Assembly: GCA_022573285.1 (NCBI GenBank)
Contig: JACZUF010000012.1
Coordinates: 1 to 64,000, forward strand
DNA: 64,000 nucleotides
Source: Chloroflexota bacterium
GTDB taxonomy: Bacteria; Chloroflexota; Dehalococcoidia; Lucifugimonadales; UBA3495
Direction: 5' to 3'
Part shown: piece by piece, positions 8,127 to 16,451 of the stretch
How positions within the stretch are numbered: position 1 is the first letter of the stretch
Layout: every line of letters begins with the position of its first letter
The notes under the pieces: generated by a model
Databases searched by the model: none
What the model was told of the DNA's origin: nothing
Seen by the model: only the letters and a program-made list of their open reading frames with translations
Program-made: the position numbers and the translations under genes

Positions 8127-8132
8127 TATAAT
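8127..8132 (+). promoter_or_regulatory. Probable -10 box (TATAAT) for the GlcG/HbpS-like gene
   Basis: A perfect TATAAT lies 56 bases before the start codon. The best -35 candidate 16 bases upstream (TTTCCC) is weak, so only the -10 is convincing. Confidence 0.45.
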
Positions 8133-8188
8133 CCTGCCAGCGAGAGGTCCAATTACACAAATAGCTGAAGAATCGAGGAGGAGTACCG

Positions 8189-8599
8189 ATGGCAGACGGA
8201 CTAAAGATGCAGCAGGTCCAGGCGGCCATGAAGGCCATGATGGACAAGGCCATGGAGAAGCCCAATGAGCCGGTGGCCATGGCCATCGTCGATGCGGCCG
8301 GCAACTTGGAAGCCTACGCGAAGATGGACAACCTGAGGATATTCAGCCGTCGCCACGCACAGCGGAAGGCTTACACCTCCGCGATCATGGGGGTCGATTC
8401 CGGGGCCCACGCCGAGCGGCTCCAGAGTCAGGGTAGGAATATCGCCGACCTGGGCGACCCCATGGTGACCCACGGTACCGGCGGTCTGGTAATCATGAAA
8501 GACGGCGTTATCCTGGGCGGTATCGGCGTCGGCGGCTATCCCAGCGGCCAGGCCGACGAGGACCTGTCGCGGGTGGGCCTGAACGCCATGAAGCTCTAG
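8189..8599 (+). CDS. GlcG/HbpS-like (DUF336) protein
   Basis: The 136 residues cover one complete domain of the GlcG/HbpS family, small alpha/beta proteins. Some members bind haem or cobalamin, and others belong to glycolate or diol utilisation loci. Conserved parts are VAMAIVDAAGNLEAYAKMD, the helix RHAQRKAYTSA and the C-terminal GGLVIMKDGVILGGIGVGG. There is no signal peptide, so it should be cytoplasmic. A strong ribosome site (GAGGAGG) 7 bases before ATG 8189 fixes the start. It stands alone, with the FTR gene converging on it. Its ligand is unknown. Confidence 0.88.
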   Translation: MADGLKMQQVQAAMKAMMDKAMEKPNEPVAMAIVDAAGNLEAYAKMDNLRIFSRRHAQRKAYTSAIMGVDSGAHAERLQSQGRNIADLGDPMVTHGTGGLVIMKDGVILGGIGVGGYPSGQADEDLSRVGLNAMKL

Positions 8600-8714
8600 G
8601 GACGCGTTAACGGCCCGCCCAGGCAATTGCCGATTCAGCAGGCGCCGACATCCTTCCCGCCGCCATATTACCCCCGGCAGCCGCGCAGGATAGCGATGCC
8701 AACGCTGATGCCGG

Positions 8715-9140
8715 TCAGGAGGGGCGGCTAATCCGCTCCTCTTCCCTTTCCTGCCCTTTGTCCCTGAGGGCCCGGCCCTTTTCTGGAATCTCGTCTTTCA
8801 CCAGACCGTATATCTTTCTGCCCTCGTGGTTTTCTGGAAGATACTCGGTTATCGGAAGTCCGTCCTTATTCACGAACAATAGGCAATGGCAATATTTGTA
8901 TATCTGCATGTCGTCGCAGGCGCAGATCCAGGTCCGGTGGGTGACTTCTTCTTTTTTGTCAGGGTAGAACCGGCAGGGACACAACGGCCGTCCGAGTTCG
9001 TCCACGTTCTTGGCCAGACCGAGGATGACCTGCTCGGTGACGCCTTCAACGGGAGAAACGGTGGTTCCGGATTTCTCGCAATATTTCTCAACGAAGACCC
9101 GCATTTTCCGGATTGATTGCTCACTCGGCATTTCTGGCAT
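8715..9140 (-). CDS. Ferredoxin:thioredoxin reductase catalytic subunit-like protein
   Basis: The protein carries the full cysteine pattern of the FTR catalytic subunit: CPC at 54-56, CAC at 73-75 and CHC at 84-86. In the known enzyme these hold a [4Fe-4S] cluster next to a redox-active disulfide. Electrons pass from ferredoxin to thioredoxin-type partners. It has 141 residues; the core is about 115, followed by a charged tail (KGRALRDKGQEREEERIS). No variable subunit, ferredoxin or thioredoxin gene is adjacent. Non-photosynthetic anaerobes and some Chloroflexota carry such stand-alone catalytic subunits. ATG 9140 is chosen; MPSEQS three codons later is an alternative. Confidence 0.9.
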   Translation of the reverse strand: MPEMPSEQSIRKMRVFVEKYCEKSGTTVSPVEGVTEQVILGLAKNVDELGRPLCPCRFYPDKKEEVTHRTWICACDDMQIYKYCHCLLFVNKDGLPITEYLPENHEGRKIYGLVKDEIPEKGRALRDKGQEREEERISRPS

Positions 9141-9250
9141 GTAGATATTCCCTCCGGCACTTGGGCCGTTAAATATTTAGGACTTTGGTTCGAGTTCCGG
9201 GGAAGCCAGCGCCCTTCGGCCTCTCCAGCCAGGTTATATTGATTAGATGT

Positions 9251-9280
9251 TGGCAGAGGCGGAGGGATTCGAACCTGCGA
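9251..9280 (-). other. tRNA 3'-tail-like remnant in a 464-bp gene-free stretch
   Basis: Between the FTR and comM genes (9141-9604) I see no convincing gene. On the minus strand it holds a T-loop-like GGTTCGAATC followed by about 15 bases and CCA, like the end of a tRNA. The T stem pairs poorly and no D-arm, anticodon arm or matching 5' acceptor strand lies upstream, so it is not a functional tRNA. Such tails are often left at integration sites. The same gap holds one copy of a 22-base repeat at 9400-9421. Confidence 0.4.
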
Positions 9281-9399
9281 TCGGGGGAAAACAGTCGTTT
9301 TTCACAGGGTGACCGTTTTTATTGAGCTAGTCAATCAAGCGCTGAATATTAAGGGCGCGGCGGGAGAAACTTTCCACGATTACACCTTCCACTAGACCA

Positions 9400-9421
9400 G
9401 TGTTTGAAACAATGTGGAAAG
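9400..9421 (+). repeat. 22-base direct repeat, left copy
   Basis: An exact 22-base match to 12529-12550 in the same orientation (core TTTGAAACAATGTGG). The two copies bracket comM, gene remnants and a luciferase-like gene, 3.1 kb in all. The flanks do not match. Confidence 0.6.
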
Positions 9422-9604
9422 CGTTAGTGGCACAGAGATGCATCGAAAATACCACCGGTCGGTCATTGCGGTATTCCGTTGGATCGTGGGTGTTAGGGTT
9501 GCTAGCCAGTGACGACGTGAACCGATAAACCATCATAACCACCACCCGTCCCGAATCGATACCGCCGGCGTGACAAGCGATCCGCGGTGGCTCTCTCGCG
9601 GTAG

Positions 9605-11131
9605 CTAGGACACCGCCGTCCTGGGCCTGTACTGTAGGGCCTCGGCCAGGTGGGCGATGTTGATGCCCTCCGCTCCCTCCAAGTCAGCGATGGTCCGGGA
9701 CACCTTGAGTATCCGGTGGAAAGCCCTGGCCGACAGATTGAGCCGCTGGGTGGCGGTCTGCAGCAGACCCTTGGCGCCATCGTCCAGTTGGCAGAACTTC
9801 CAGACCTCGGCGGGCCCCATCTCGGAGTTGCAGAAAAAGCCGCACTCCTCGAACCGCCGCCCTTGGATCTTCCTCGCCTCTTCCACCCTCAACCTGGGCT
9901 GGCTGGAATCTTCGGCCGGTTCCTCTTCCACCAGTTTCTCGTATTCCACCGGCGGCACCTCCACGAACACATCGACCCGGTCAAGCAGGGGGCCGCTGAT
10001 GCGCTTCTGATAACGGGCCACGGTGGAAGGCGAACAGGTACATTCTTTACTTGGGTGGGTGTGGAAGCCGCAGGGACAGGGGTTCATGGCGGCCACCAGC
10101 ATGAAGCTCGCCGGGTAGGTAACGCTGCCGCTGACCCGGCTGATGGTGACTACCTTGTCTTCCAACGGCTGGCGCAGGGACTCAAGGGCGGTGTGAGTGA
10201 ACTCGGGCAATTCGTCCAGGAAGAGCACACCCCGGTGGCTCATGGTAATCTCTCCGGGCCGCAGCGTCCGGCCTCCGCCTACCAGTCCCGCGTTCGAGAT
10301 GGTGTAATGGGGCGCCCGAAAAGGCCGCCGCAATACTAGGGGGTTGCCGGCGGGCAGGACCCCGTTGACGCTGTAGATCTTGGTCACTTCCAGGGCCTCT
10401 TGCTGGGCCATGCGGGGCAGGATCGACGGCAGGCACCGGGCGAGAAGGGTCTTTCCACTGCCCGGAGGGCCGTTGAATATCAGGTTGTGGAAACCGGCGG
10501 CGGCAACCTCCAACGCCCGCTTGGCGTGTTCTTGCCCCCGGACGTTGGCCAGGTCCATCTCGTATTGGCCGCCGGTGTCGTCCATGCTCTGCCACACGTT
10601 GTCGTCCAGCGGCGCTATCTCTTCCTCGAAGCGCAGGTGGTCGATCAGGTGTTTCAAACTGGAGACCGGATAGACCTGCATGTCCTCCACCAAAGATGCT
10701 TCGCCGGCGTCGGCGGTGGGGACAAAGACTGAGGTGTAGCCCTGGTCGCGTGCCACCGACACCATGGCCAAGATGCCTTTCGTGTGGCGCAGGGTCCCGT
10801 CCAGAGAAAGCTCTCCCAAGTACACAGCTCCGTCTGGGATCGAGTCGATCTGTCCCGAACTCAGCAGCATGCAAACGGCGATGGGCAGGTCGTAGGCCGG
10901 GCCTTCCTTCTTCAGGTCGGCTGGGGCCAGGTTCACGGTGATCCGGCGGAGGGGGAACTCGCAGCCGCTGTTGCGCAGGGCGGCCCGCACCCGTTCTTTG
11001 GCTTCCTGGACCGCGGCGTCGGGGAGTCCGACGATGTTAAAGACGGGTAAGCCCGGGGAGATATCCACTTCTACTTGGACGATGAACCCGTCCAGGCCGA
11101 TGACCGCACAGGTCTGGGCGTTGGCTAACAC
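9605..11131 (-). CDS. comM: YifB/ComM-family Mg-chelatase-like AAA+ ATPase
   Basis: A 508-residue protein with an N-terminal Lon-protease-like (ChlI) domain (about 1-170), an AAA+ core with Walker A GPPGSGKT near 221-228, and a C-terminal Mg-chelatase domain. ComM is a helicase that promotes branch migration during natural transformation in competent bacteria; many non-competent bacteria also carry it. The cysteine cluster CPCGF...ECTCSP after the core is typical of the family. The frame is open to 11164, but GTG 11131 is the better start. AAGGAG lies 8 bases upstream, and translation then begins MLANAQTCAVIGLDG, matching relatives. It is not in an obvious operon. Confidence 0.93.
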   Translation of the reverse strand: MLANAQTCAVIGLDGFIVQVEVDISPGLPVFNIVGLPDAAVQEAKERVRAALRNSGCEFPLRRITVNLAPADLKKEGPAYDLPIAVCMLLSSGQIDSIPDGAVYLGELSLDGTLRHTKGILAMVSVARDQGYTSVFVPTADAGEASLVEDMQVYPVSSLKHLIDHLRFEEEIAPLDDNVWQSMDDTGGQYEMDLANVRGQEHAKRALEVAAAGFHNLIFNGPPGSGKTLLARCLPSILPRMAQQEALEVTKIYSVNGVLPAGNPLVLRRPFRAPHYTISNAGLVGGGRTLRPGEITMSHRGVLFLDELPEFTHTALESLRQPLEDKVVTISRVSGSVTYPASFMLVAAMNPCPCGFHTHPSKECTCSPSTVARYQKRISGPLLDRVDVFVEVPPVEYEKLVEEEPAEDSSQPRLRVEEARKIQGRRFEECGFFCNSEMGPAEVWKFCQLDDGAKGLLQTATQRLNLSARAFHRILKVSRTIADLEGAEGINIAHLAEALQYRPRTAVS

Positions 11132-11235
11132 GGCAGCCGCTCCTTTGGCTCCGGCCAGGGGCAAAGTTGAGGAGCTTCTGGTGGTCTAGATGGGCCGGTT
11201 GCCGAAGTAACTGTAGGGGAGGAGCGGATACCCGC

Positions 11236-11316
11236 GCTACGGGCCGCTGACAGTGATCTGGTGGAGGCTGCTGCCGACGCAGTGACTCGAAGGCCGTGTG
11301 ATTGGACTCGGGCAAC
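11236..11316 (-). pseudogene. Fused scraps resembling the tails of the MBL (13747) and comM genes
   Basis: Positions 11236-11280 match 13746-13790, the last codons of the metallo-hydrolase gene, at about 37 of 45 bases and encode LHQITVSGP-stop against LYQITVSSP-stop. Positions 11279-11318 resemble a piece of comM (10174-10213 region, about 33 of 40), reading ELPESNHTAFESL against ELPEFTHTALESL, in another frame. Neither part has a start. The metallo-hydrolase match is the firmer of the two. Confidence 0.5.
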
Positions 11317-12369
11317 TCACGCAATGGCCGGCGGAAAAGGCCGGCTTGGAATCTCGCGGCGCAGTTCCGGCGCGATTTCGCTTTGGAACAACTCCAGCGT
11401 CGCACGGTGCTGCGCCCGGGTCAGGCCGGCCCCATCGGCGTTCAGGTTAAGCACCTCGTGCCCCAACTGCTCGTGATACCGAAGCACCTTCTCAATAATC
11501 TGTTGCGGGCTGCCGATCAATGCCGAGCTGCGCTCGATGGCATCCTCGAGCGAGTGGAACACCGGCGGGATACCCTGCCTACGAAACGCCGCCTGCCGGG
11601 CCTCGAAGACCGGGCGGTACGTCGAGATGGCGTCCTGGGAAGTCTTGGCGGCGTAGTATCCGGCTGTGCCCGCTCCAACCAAGGCGTCTACCGGATCGCG
11701 GCCGTGGTACACCCAGCGTTCCCGGTAGTAACGGACCAGCGCGGCGTAAGGCTCAATGGGATTGGTGACATTCGCCGAGAATAGCGGGTCTCCCCACTTG
11801 GCGGCCAGCTCCACCGACGCCTGGCTGGTCGCACTGCCGTGCCAGACGCGAATCGGTTGCTGCAACGGGCGAGGCCAGGTTTCCGCTTCATCTAAAGACG
11901 GGCGGAACTGGCCGGACCAGGTCACCTTGTCCTCCCGCCACAACCGGCGGAATAGCTCGTAACCCTCGCGGTTGCGCTCCCATTGGTCCTCCTCAGTGAC
12001 ATGGAATAGCTGGGCTTGGGCCGCGCCGTTGCCCTTGCCGATCATGAGTTCCAGCCGGCCTCCGCTGAGGTGGTCGAGCGTCGCGTAATCCTCGAATGCC
12101 CGCACCGGATCGAGCAGGCTCAATGTGGTCACCGTGGTGAATAGCCTGATGGTCGACGTCCGTGCGGCGATGTGGCTCAGGATGACCGGCGGCGACGACG
12201 AGAGGAAAGGCCGCTCATGCCGCTCCCCGACGCCGTACCCGTCGAAGCCCAGTTCCTCGGCGAGGACCGCGTTGTCCACCACCGAGCGCAAACGCTCGGT
12301 GGTGGAGGGCTGGATTCCGGTGACGGGGTCCGGGCCGTAGGGGATGAGGGTCATGGCCAGGAATTTCAT
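11317..12369 (-). CDS. LLM-class flavin-dependent oxidoreductase (luciferase-like), 1
   Basis: A 350-residue TIM-barrel protein of the bacterial luciferase superfamily, which uses FMN or F420 for monooxygenation or hydride transfer. Family features are AEELGFDGYGVGERH after the first strand, ARTSTIRLFTTVTTL, the helix VRAFEDYATLDHLSGGRLELMIGKG, and RPLQQPIRVWHGSATSQASVELAAKWGDPLF in the second half. The GRLELMIGKG segment contributes to cofactor binding in homologues. The substrate cannot be read from the sequence. ATG 12369 gives the usual short N-terminus, with GGGAGGTCCCGC just upstream as a ribosome site. It has no co-directional partner close enough to call an operon. Confidence 0.9.
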   Translation of the reverse strand: MKFLAMTLIPYGPDPVTGIQPSTTERLRSVVDNAVLAEELGFDGYGVGERHERPFLSSSPPVILSHIAARTSTIRLFTTVTTLSLLDPVRAFEDYATLDHLSGGRLELMIGKGNGAAQAQLFHVTEEDQWERNREGYELFRRLWREDKVTWSGQFRPSLDEAETWPRPLQQPIRVWHGSATSQASVELAAKWGDPLFSANVTNPIEPYAALVRYYRERWVYHGRDPVDALVGAGTAGYYAAKTSQDAISTYRPVFEARQAAFRRQGIPPVFHSLEDAIERSSALIGSPQQIIEKVLRYHEQLGHEVLNLNADGAGLTRAQHRATLELFQSEIAPELRREIPSRPFPPAIA

Positions 12370-12528
12370 GCGGGACCTCCCCTAGGTTCTGGTCGGAGCA
12401 TGATTATCACTAGTTACCGTGCGGTTGGACTAGCTGGTATCAGCAAGTCGAAGGATCAAAGGCTAGGTGACTGATGGCGGAAAATCAAGAAATGTTCGTG
12501 CGTGCACCGCCAACCCCTTTTTTGGCCG

Positions 12529-12550
12529 GTGTTTGAAACAATGTGGAAAG
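12529..12550 (+). repeat. 22-base direct repeat, right copy
   Basis: Exact copy of 9400-9421, lying 29 bases beyond the 3' end of the next minus-strand gene and about 160 bases before the luciferase-like gene. No inverted repeats or duplicated target sites are visible beside it. Confidence 0.6.
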
Positions 12551-12578
12551 AACTCGTAGCTTGCCTACAGTGCCGGCT

Positions 12579-13538
12579 CTACGAGCCAAGGATGCCTGGC
12601 AGTGACAGCTCGACTTCAAAGAGCACTCCCTGACGATCGCCCAAAAGCCTTTGGAGACCATCGGTTCGCACCGTAATATGGCGTCCAAGCCCGTAGGTGT
12701 CGAACGTGGCACCATATGGCCGCAGGCGGCGTTTCACCACCCTTTCTAAACGATGGCCTGCGTCTTCGGCTGTAGAGGCCACGGAAATGAACGGTGCGGC
12801 CTGCTCAAGAAAGTTAGTCCCAGTGCCGTGTTCGCTCCCATGATGAGTAATCTTGAGGACGTTCGTGGCTAGGTGAGGGGCGGTCGCTGGATCGGCAACC
12901 AGCGTATCTTCATAACGGATGTAGATATCCCCGGTCAGGAGGAAGCGGGCCTCACGGTAAGAAACCGACGCGACGATCGATTTGTATGCAGGGGTCGGCT
13001 TCCAACGGCCATCGGTGAACATGACCATCGTCGTGCCGCCCGGCCCCGGAAACTGCCCGAAGCCCTGAACGGCAACTTGTTGGATCACACCCGGCCCAAG
13101 AGCGCTAAGCCGGGCCTGGAGTGTGTCGGTTAACCAACTCCCCAGAGTCTCGCCGTTGTGGTAATAGACCGCTCCAGGCGCCAACACCTCCGACGCATCG
13201 TCCGCAAGCAGGGTCTCCAGGGCGTTGAGGTGGTCCACGTGAGGATGGGAAGCAAGTATGGCCATCAGCCGTATTCCACGGTCGGTCAGGTAGCCCCTTA
13301 GGGCCTGTCCCAAGGCCACATTCCTCTTCTTGACAGCTGACCCGCCATCGACAAGAATTGCGTCTTCCCCAAGGCGCAGGAGGATGGCCTCTCCCCCGCC
13401 CACGTTGAACGTGGTCATCTCCAACGCCTGTCCCCTGAAATCCCTCAAGACCGCGGCCGAGGGCTTTCTAATTTTGACGGCGCCGCCCGGAGTGTTCACG
13501 TAATATCTAAAAGAGCGTCGAGCCATGGGAAAGACCAA
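12579..13538 (-). CDS. Metallo-beta-lactamase-fold hydrolase (ComEC/Rec2 C-domain type)
   Basis: The protein has 319 residues with the metallo-beta-lactamase metal signature HPHVDH near residue 100 and a downstream HHGSEHG. It resembles the soluble hydrolase domain of ComEC/Rec2 DNA-uptake proteins rather than glyoxalase II. An early DGGSA and LLTGDI provide the other fold landmarks. There are no membrane segments, so it is a stand-alone hydrolase, perhaps a nuclease or phosphodiesterase. ATG 13538 and ATG 13526 are both possible starts; the second gives MARRSFRYYV. It stands alone between two gene-poor gaps. The substrate is not known. Confidence 0.85.
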   Translation of the reverse strand: MVFPMARRSFRYYVNTPGGAVKIRKPSAAVLRDFRGQALEMTTFNVGGGEAILLRLGEDAILVDGGSAVKKRNVALGQALRGYLTDRGIRLMAILASHPHVDHLNALETLLADDASEVLAPGAVYYHNGETLGSWLTDTLQARLSALGPGVIQQVAVQGFGQFPGPGGTTMVMFTDGRWKPTPAYKSIVASVSYREARFLLTGDIYIRYEDTLVADPATAPHLATNVLKITHHGSEHGTGTNFLEQAAPFISVASTAEDAGHRLERVVKRRLRPYGATFDTYGLGRHITVRTDGLQRLLGDRQGVLFEVELSLPGILGS

Positions 13539-13746
13539 ATGTTGGTTGATTACCGGATATTTTACACCAACAGAAAGAGTCGCTCCAAACGTGCATCCTA
13601 CGATACTACATCGTTGAGGGCTACATGTTTGCCGATCACGTGATAGATGGACGGGTGCTCAAGTTCTCAACCACCAGGTTTCTTCACCGGACCACAACGT
13701 CCACCGCTAATTTGGCCGTTGTCGAAAATGGTGCGGCGAGCCGCCG

Positions 13747-14571
13747 CTACGGGCTGCTGACCGTGATCTGGTAGAGATCGCTGGCGGCGCTTATGGGGCC
13801 GTTGAAGTGTTTCTTGGCGTCGTCGATCAGGGGCTGAGGGTCGGCATCGAAGGCCGAGTCTATGTGGGTAAGCACCAGTTCTGCGACCCCTGCCTGGGCG
13901 GCGGATCGGCCAGCGTCGCCAGATGTCGAATGGCCGTGGTTATTGGCGTATTGGGTTTCATCGTCGGTGCGGAACGCTTCGTGTATCAGCAACCGTGCGC
14001 CCTTGGATGCCTTGATCAACTCCGGGTTGAACCGGGTGTCTCCCGAGAACACCACCGACAGGCCGCCGGAGTCCACCCGCCAGCCCACGGCGCCGGAGAT
14101 GTGGTCGGCGGGGAAACAGGACGCGGTGGTGGTGGGCCCAAGACTAATCTGCTGACCCGGCGTCACGGCGTTCCAGCGCAACACCTGACGCCCGTCGCGG
14201 TTCTTGGCCCCGTCATTATCCACCTCGGCGAGGTTCAGGTGGTTGGAGGTGCACATCTTCTTCGCCCACTCCAGCGATTCCTCGGTGCTGTAGACGTCCA
14301 AGGGCGGGGCGTCCTGCCGCTCCAAGGCCCGGAGGAACTGGACGAATAACAGGCCCGACATGTGGTCGGGGTGATGGTGGGAGAGCAAGACCGTATCGAA
14401 GCTCTCAACTGGTATCCCCAGTTCTGAACCGCTGCGGGCCACCGAATTGCCGGAACTGGTGTCGATCAGGAGGCGGGTGCCGTCGTCGCAGTCGTAGACC
14501 ATGGCGGTATGGGCACGGTTGGTCGAGGTGCCGGAACCCGTGCCGAGAAAGCTGATCTTCATCTTGGGCAT
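13747..14571 (-). CDS. Metallo-beta-lactamase-fold hydrolase (RNase Z-like)
   Basis: A 274-residue MBL-fold protein. The N-terminus MKISFLGTGSGTSTNRAHTA and the motif LLSHHHPDHMSGL (HxHxDH) are like RNase Z/ElaC and arylsulfatase-type hydrolases. VVFSGDTRFNPELI and the late THIDSAF give further ligands. It lacks the usual RNase Z exosite arm, so a tRNA-processing role is doubtful. A decayed copy of its last codons lies at 11236-11280. The start is ATG 14571, or the ATG 9 bases later (MKISFLG). The bicupin gene begins upstream on the same strand and ends 46 bases away, so co-transcription is possible. Confidence 0.85.
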   Translation of the reverse strand: MPKMKISFLGTGSGTSTNRAHTAMVYDCDDGTRLLIDTSSGNSVARSGSELGIPVESFDTVLLSHHHPDHMSGLLFVQFLRALERQDAPPLDVYSTEESLEWAKKMCTSNHLNLAEVDNDGAKNRDGRQVLRWNAVTPGQQISLGPTTTASCFPADHISGAVGWRVDSGGLSVVFSGDTRFNPELIKASKGARLLIHEAFRTDDETQYANNHGHSTSGDAGRSAAQAGVAELVLTHIDSAFDADPQPLIDDAKKHFNGPISAASDLYQITVSSP

Positions 14572-14617
14572 CTGATCGTCTCCGGGGATCTAGAGAGCGT
14601 GGTGAATCATAGGAAGG

Positions 14618-15694
14618 CTACTGGTGGTCCTGGGGGTGGGCCTGCTCCCGGAGCAGACTCAGAGACTTCAGCACGGGGGTGTCGGTAAAGCTGAACAGGA
14701 CCGCCGGCTCGGTGGACGACGCGTTCACGTGCTCGTGATAGGTCCAGCCGGGCACGCAGAACACGTCCTTGGGCTCCCAGTCCATCTTCTGGCCGTGGAC
14801 CACCGAATGTCCCTGTCCCTGCACCACGTGATAGATGGTCCCGTTGGTGTGGCGGTGGGCCTTGGTCGTCTCGCCGGGCCGCAGCATCTGGATGTGACAG
14901 GCGATGGTGGGCATCACCGGCCCGCCGGTGTTGGGGTTGGTGTACTCCATCATCACGCCGTCGAAGGGGCTGCCGTCCACGTTTGGGGCCAGCCGCTGCA
15001 GCGCCGCCCAGGTCTGCTCCCAGGGATAGCGCATCAGGGGCGAATGGCTCTCCGTGGGGTTATCTTCCCAGGTGGGACGCAGGGTGCCCGCGCCGTACTT
15101 TGCCGAGGAGGAGTCGATGGGCTCGGTCACCGGCTGCACGTCCTCGGGGTAGGGCTCGTAGAAGACCGCCTCCAGCAGGTGGACCAATGGTATATCCAGG
15201 CCGTCCAGCCAGATGATTGGTTCGCCCGACTCGTTGCCGTGGTCGTGCCACGTCCAGTTGGGGGTCAGTATCAGGTCGCCGGGGGACATGGGGATTCGGT
15301 CCCCGTTGACCGTGGTGTACCCGCCGTCGCTATTGATGATGAAGCGCAGCGCCGACGGTGTGTGCCGGTGGGCCCTGGCCGCTTCTCCCGGCATGACGAT
15401 CTGCAGGCCCGAGAAGAGGCTGTTGGTGGTGGCTATCCGGTCCTTGATGCCGGGGTTTAGCAGCATCAACACCCGCCGCTCGGCGTCCTGGGTGCCGATC
15501 AACTCCCCGGCGCGGAGGGCCCTGGGTTCCAGGTCCTTCCACCGCCAGATGTAGGGCACGGCCTTGCTGGTGGGCTCGCTGACCAGGGCAGTTTCCTGTA
15601 CCAGCCATAAAGGCGCCAGGCCGAAGTCTTCCAACTCACGGTAGTAACTTTCCAGGACCTCGGGAGTTGCCGAAACACTGGAATTGGATAGCAT
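14618..15694 (-). CDS. Bicupin, gentisate 1,2-dioxygenase-like
   Basis: This 358-residue protein has two cupin barrels and resembles gentisate/1-hydroxy-2-naphthoate dioxygenases, which cleave aromatic rings with Fe(II). Metal-site segments are ARAHRHTPSALRFIIN (about 110-125) with NWTWHDHGN in the first barrel, and TTKAHRHTNGTIYHVVQ with WTYHEHVNA in the second. WLDGLDIPLVHLLEAVFYE between them is typical of this family. Known enzymes use only one barrel's metal; here both keep His-rich motifs. It should allow ring cleavage of a hydroxylated aromatic acid, but the exact substrate is unproven. ATG 15694 follows a plausible AGGGAGTAGG ribosome site. Confidence 0.87.
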   Translation of the reverse strand: MLSNSSVSATPEVLESYYRELEDFGLAPLWLVQETALVSEPTSKAVPYIWRWKDLEPRALRAGELIGTQDAERRVLMLLNPGIKDRIATTNSLFSGLQIVMPGEAARAHRHTPSALRFIINSDGGYTTVNGDRIPMSPGDLILTPNWTWHDHGNESGEPIIWLDGLDIPLVHLLEAVFYEPYPEDVQPVTEPIDSSSAKYGAGTLRPTWEDNPTESHSPLMRYPWEQTWAALQRLAPNVDGSPFDGVMMEYTNPNTGGPVMPTIACHIQMLRPGETTKAHRHTNGTIYHVVQGQGHSVVHGQKMDWEPKDVFCVPGWTYHEHVNASSTEPAVLFSFTDTPVLKSLSLLREQAHPQDHQ

Positions 15695-15800
15695 GGTCCT
15701 ACTCCCTGGGATGACTAATGAGAAGGGCAGGGTTGGCAGTTTGGTGAATCGTAATTATGGACCACGGCTATGTCAATGTTTTTAGCCGCGGCCTGTCCCT

Positions 15801-16451
15801 TCAGGCGCTGGTCCGGTTTTTCTCCCATTCGGCCAGGCGGGCTTCCAGCGAGTGTTGCCGCAGGGCCATGGTCAGGTCGCCCCGGGTGCGCTCCAAAACG
15901 CCGCGCATGGCGTCGGTGTTGTGTCGCAGGCCGCTGGTCACGCCTTCCGGAAAGTCGATGGTCACCAGGACGCTGAACATCTCGTCCATGATGTCCATGA
16001 ACTCTTGGCAGCCGTCCACGGCGTTGCGGCGCAGGGCGTCGAGGATGTAGCGGCGTAGCTCTCCGATGACCTCGGCCATGCCGTTGATATAGGCCGCCGC
16101 GTCCACCTTCAGATCGCTGATCGTGGGGATGTCGGCTCCCGAGATAACCGCCAGGGTGACGTTGGCCTCGGTGAACTCTTTACGGGCGTCATTCATGAAA
16201 CCGGCGTTGAATATCTGAGGGCTGCTCTCCCGGATGTGGTCCGCCTCTCGAAGCCTGGCTCCACCCTTGCCGATCAGCTCCCGTGCGTCATCGAAGTCAC
16301 CCCGGTGCACGGCCCGGATGGCGTTGGCGGAGAACCGGATCACTTCCCTGGAAACCGATAGGGCTTGTTCACGGTCGCGGTTCCGTTCGGTGAGCTCGTT
16401 GATGACGGCGGTCCCGATCTCGGAGAGGTGCGTGCTATAGCGGGATGGCAT
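15801..16451 (-). CDS. Translin-family protein
   Basis: A 216-residue all-helical protein of the translin family. Eukaryotic members bind RNA and single-stranded DNA; prokaryotic ones are poorly studied and often carry a misleading haloacid dehalogenase label. The most telling region is the end: VTIDFPEGVTSGLRHNTDAMRGVLERTRGDLTMAL. An early R-x-S-R-E-V-I-R-x-S-A-N-A-I-R-A-x-H-R helix also fits. The ATG at 16451 overlaps the last base of the thiE stop, indicating translational coupling with the thiE/fmdB cluster upstream. A role in RNA metabolism is inference only. Confidence 0.85.
   Translation of the reverse strand: MPSRYSTHLSEIGTAVINELTERNRDREQALSVSREVIRFSANAIRAVHRGDFDDARELIGKGGARLREADHIRESSPQIFNAGFMNDARKEFTEANVTLAVISGADIPTISDLKVDAAAYINGMAEVIGELRRYILDALRRNAVDGCQEFMDIMDEMFSVLVTIDFPEGVTSGLRHNTDAMRGVLERTRGDLTMALRQHSLEARLAEWEKNRTSA

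Noticed and set aside
7961-8152. A 63-codon minus-strand frame between DUF3090 and the GlcG/HbpS-like gene
   Set aside because: It overlaps the DUF3090 start in another frame, contains the hairpin, and lacks a ribosome site.
9240-9345. An intact tRNA or tmRNA end on the minus strand
   Set aside because: Only the T-loop and CCA-like tail are visible; the T stem pairs poorly and there is no matching acceptor strand or anticodon arm.
9327-9545. A 72-codon minus-strand frame in the gap before comM
   Set aside because: It covers one copy of the 22-base repeat and has no recognisable features or ribosome site.
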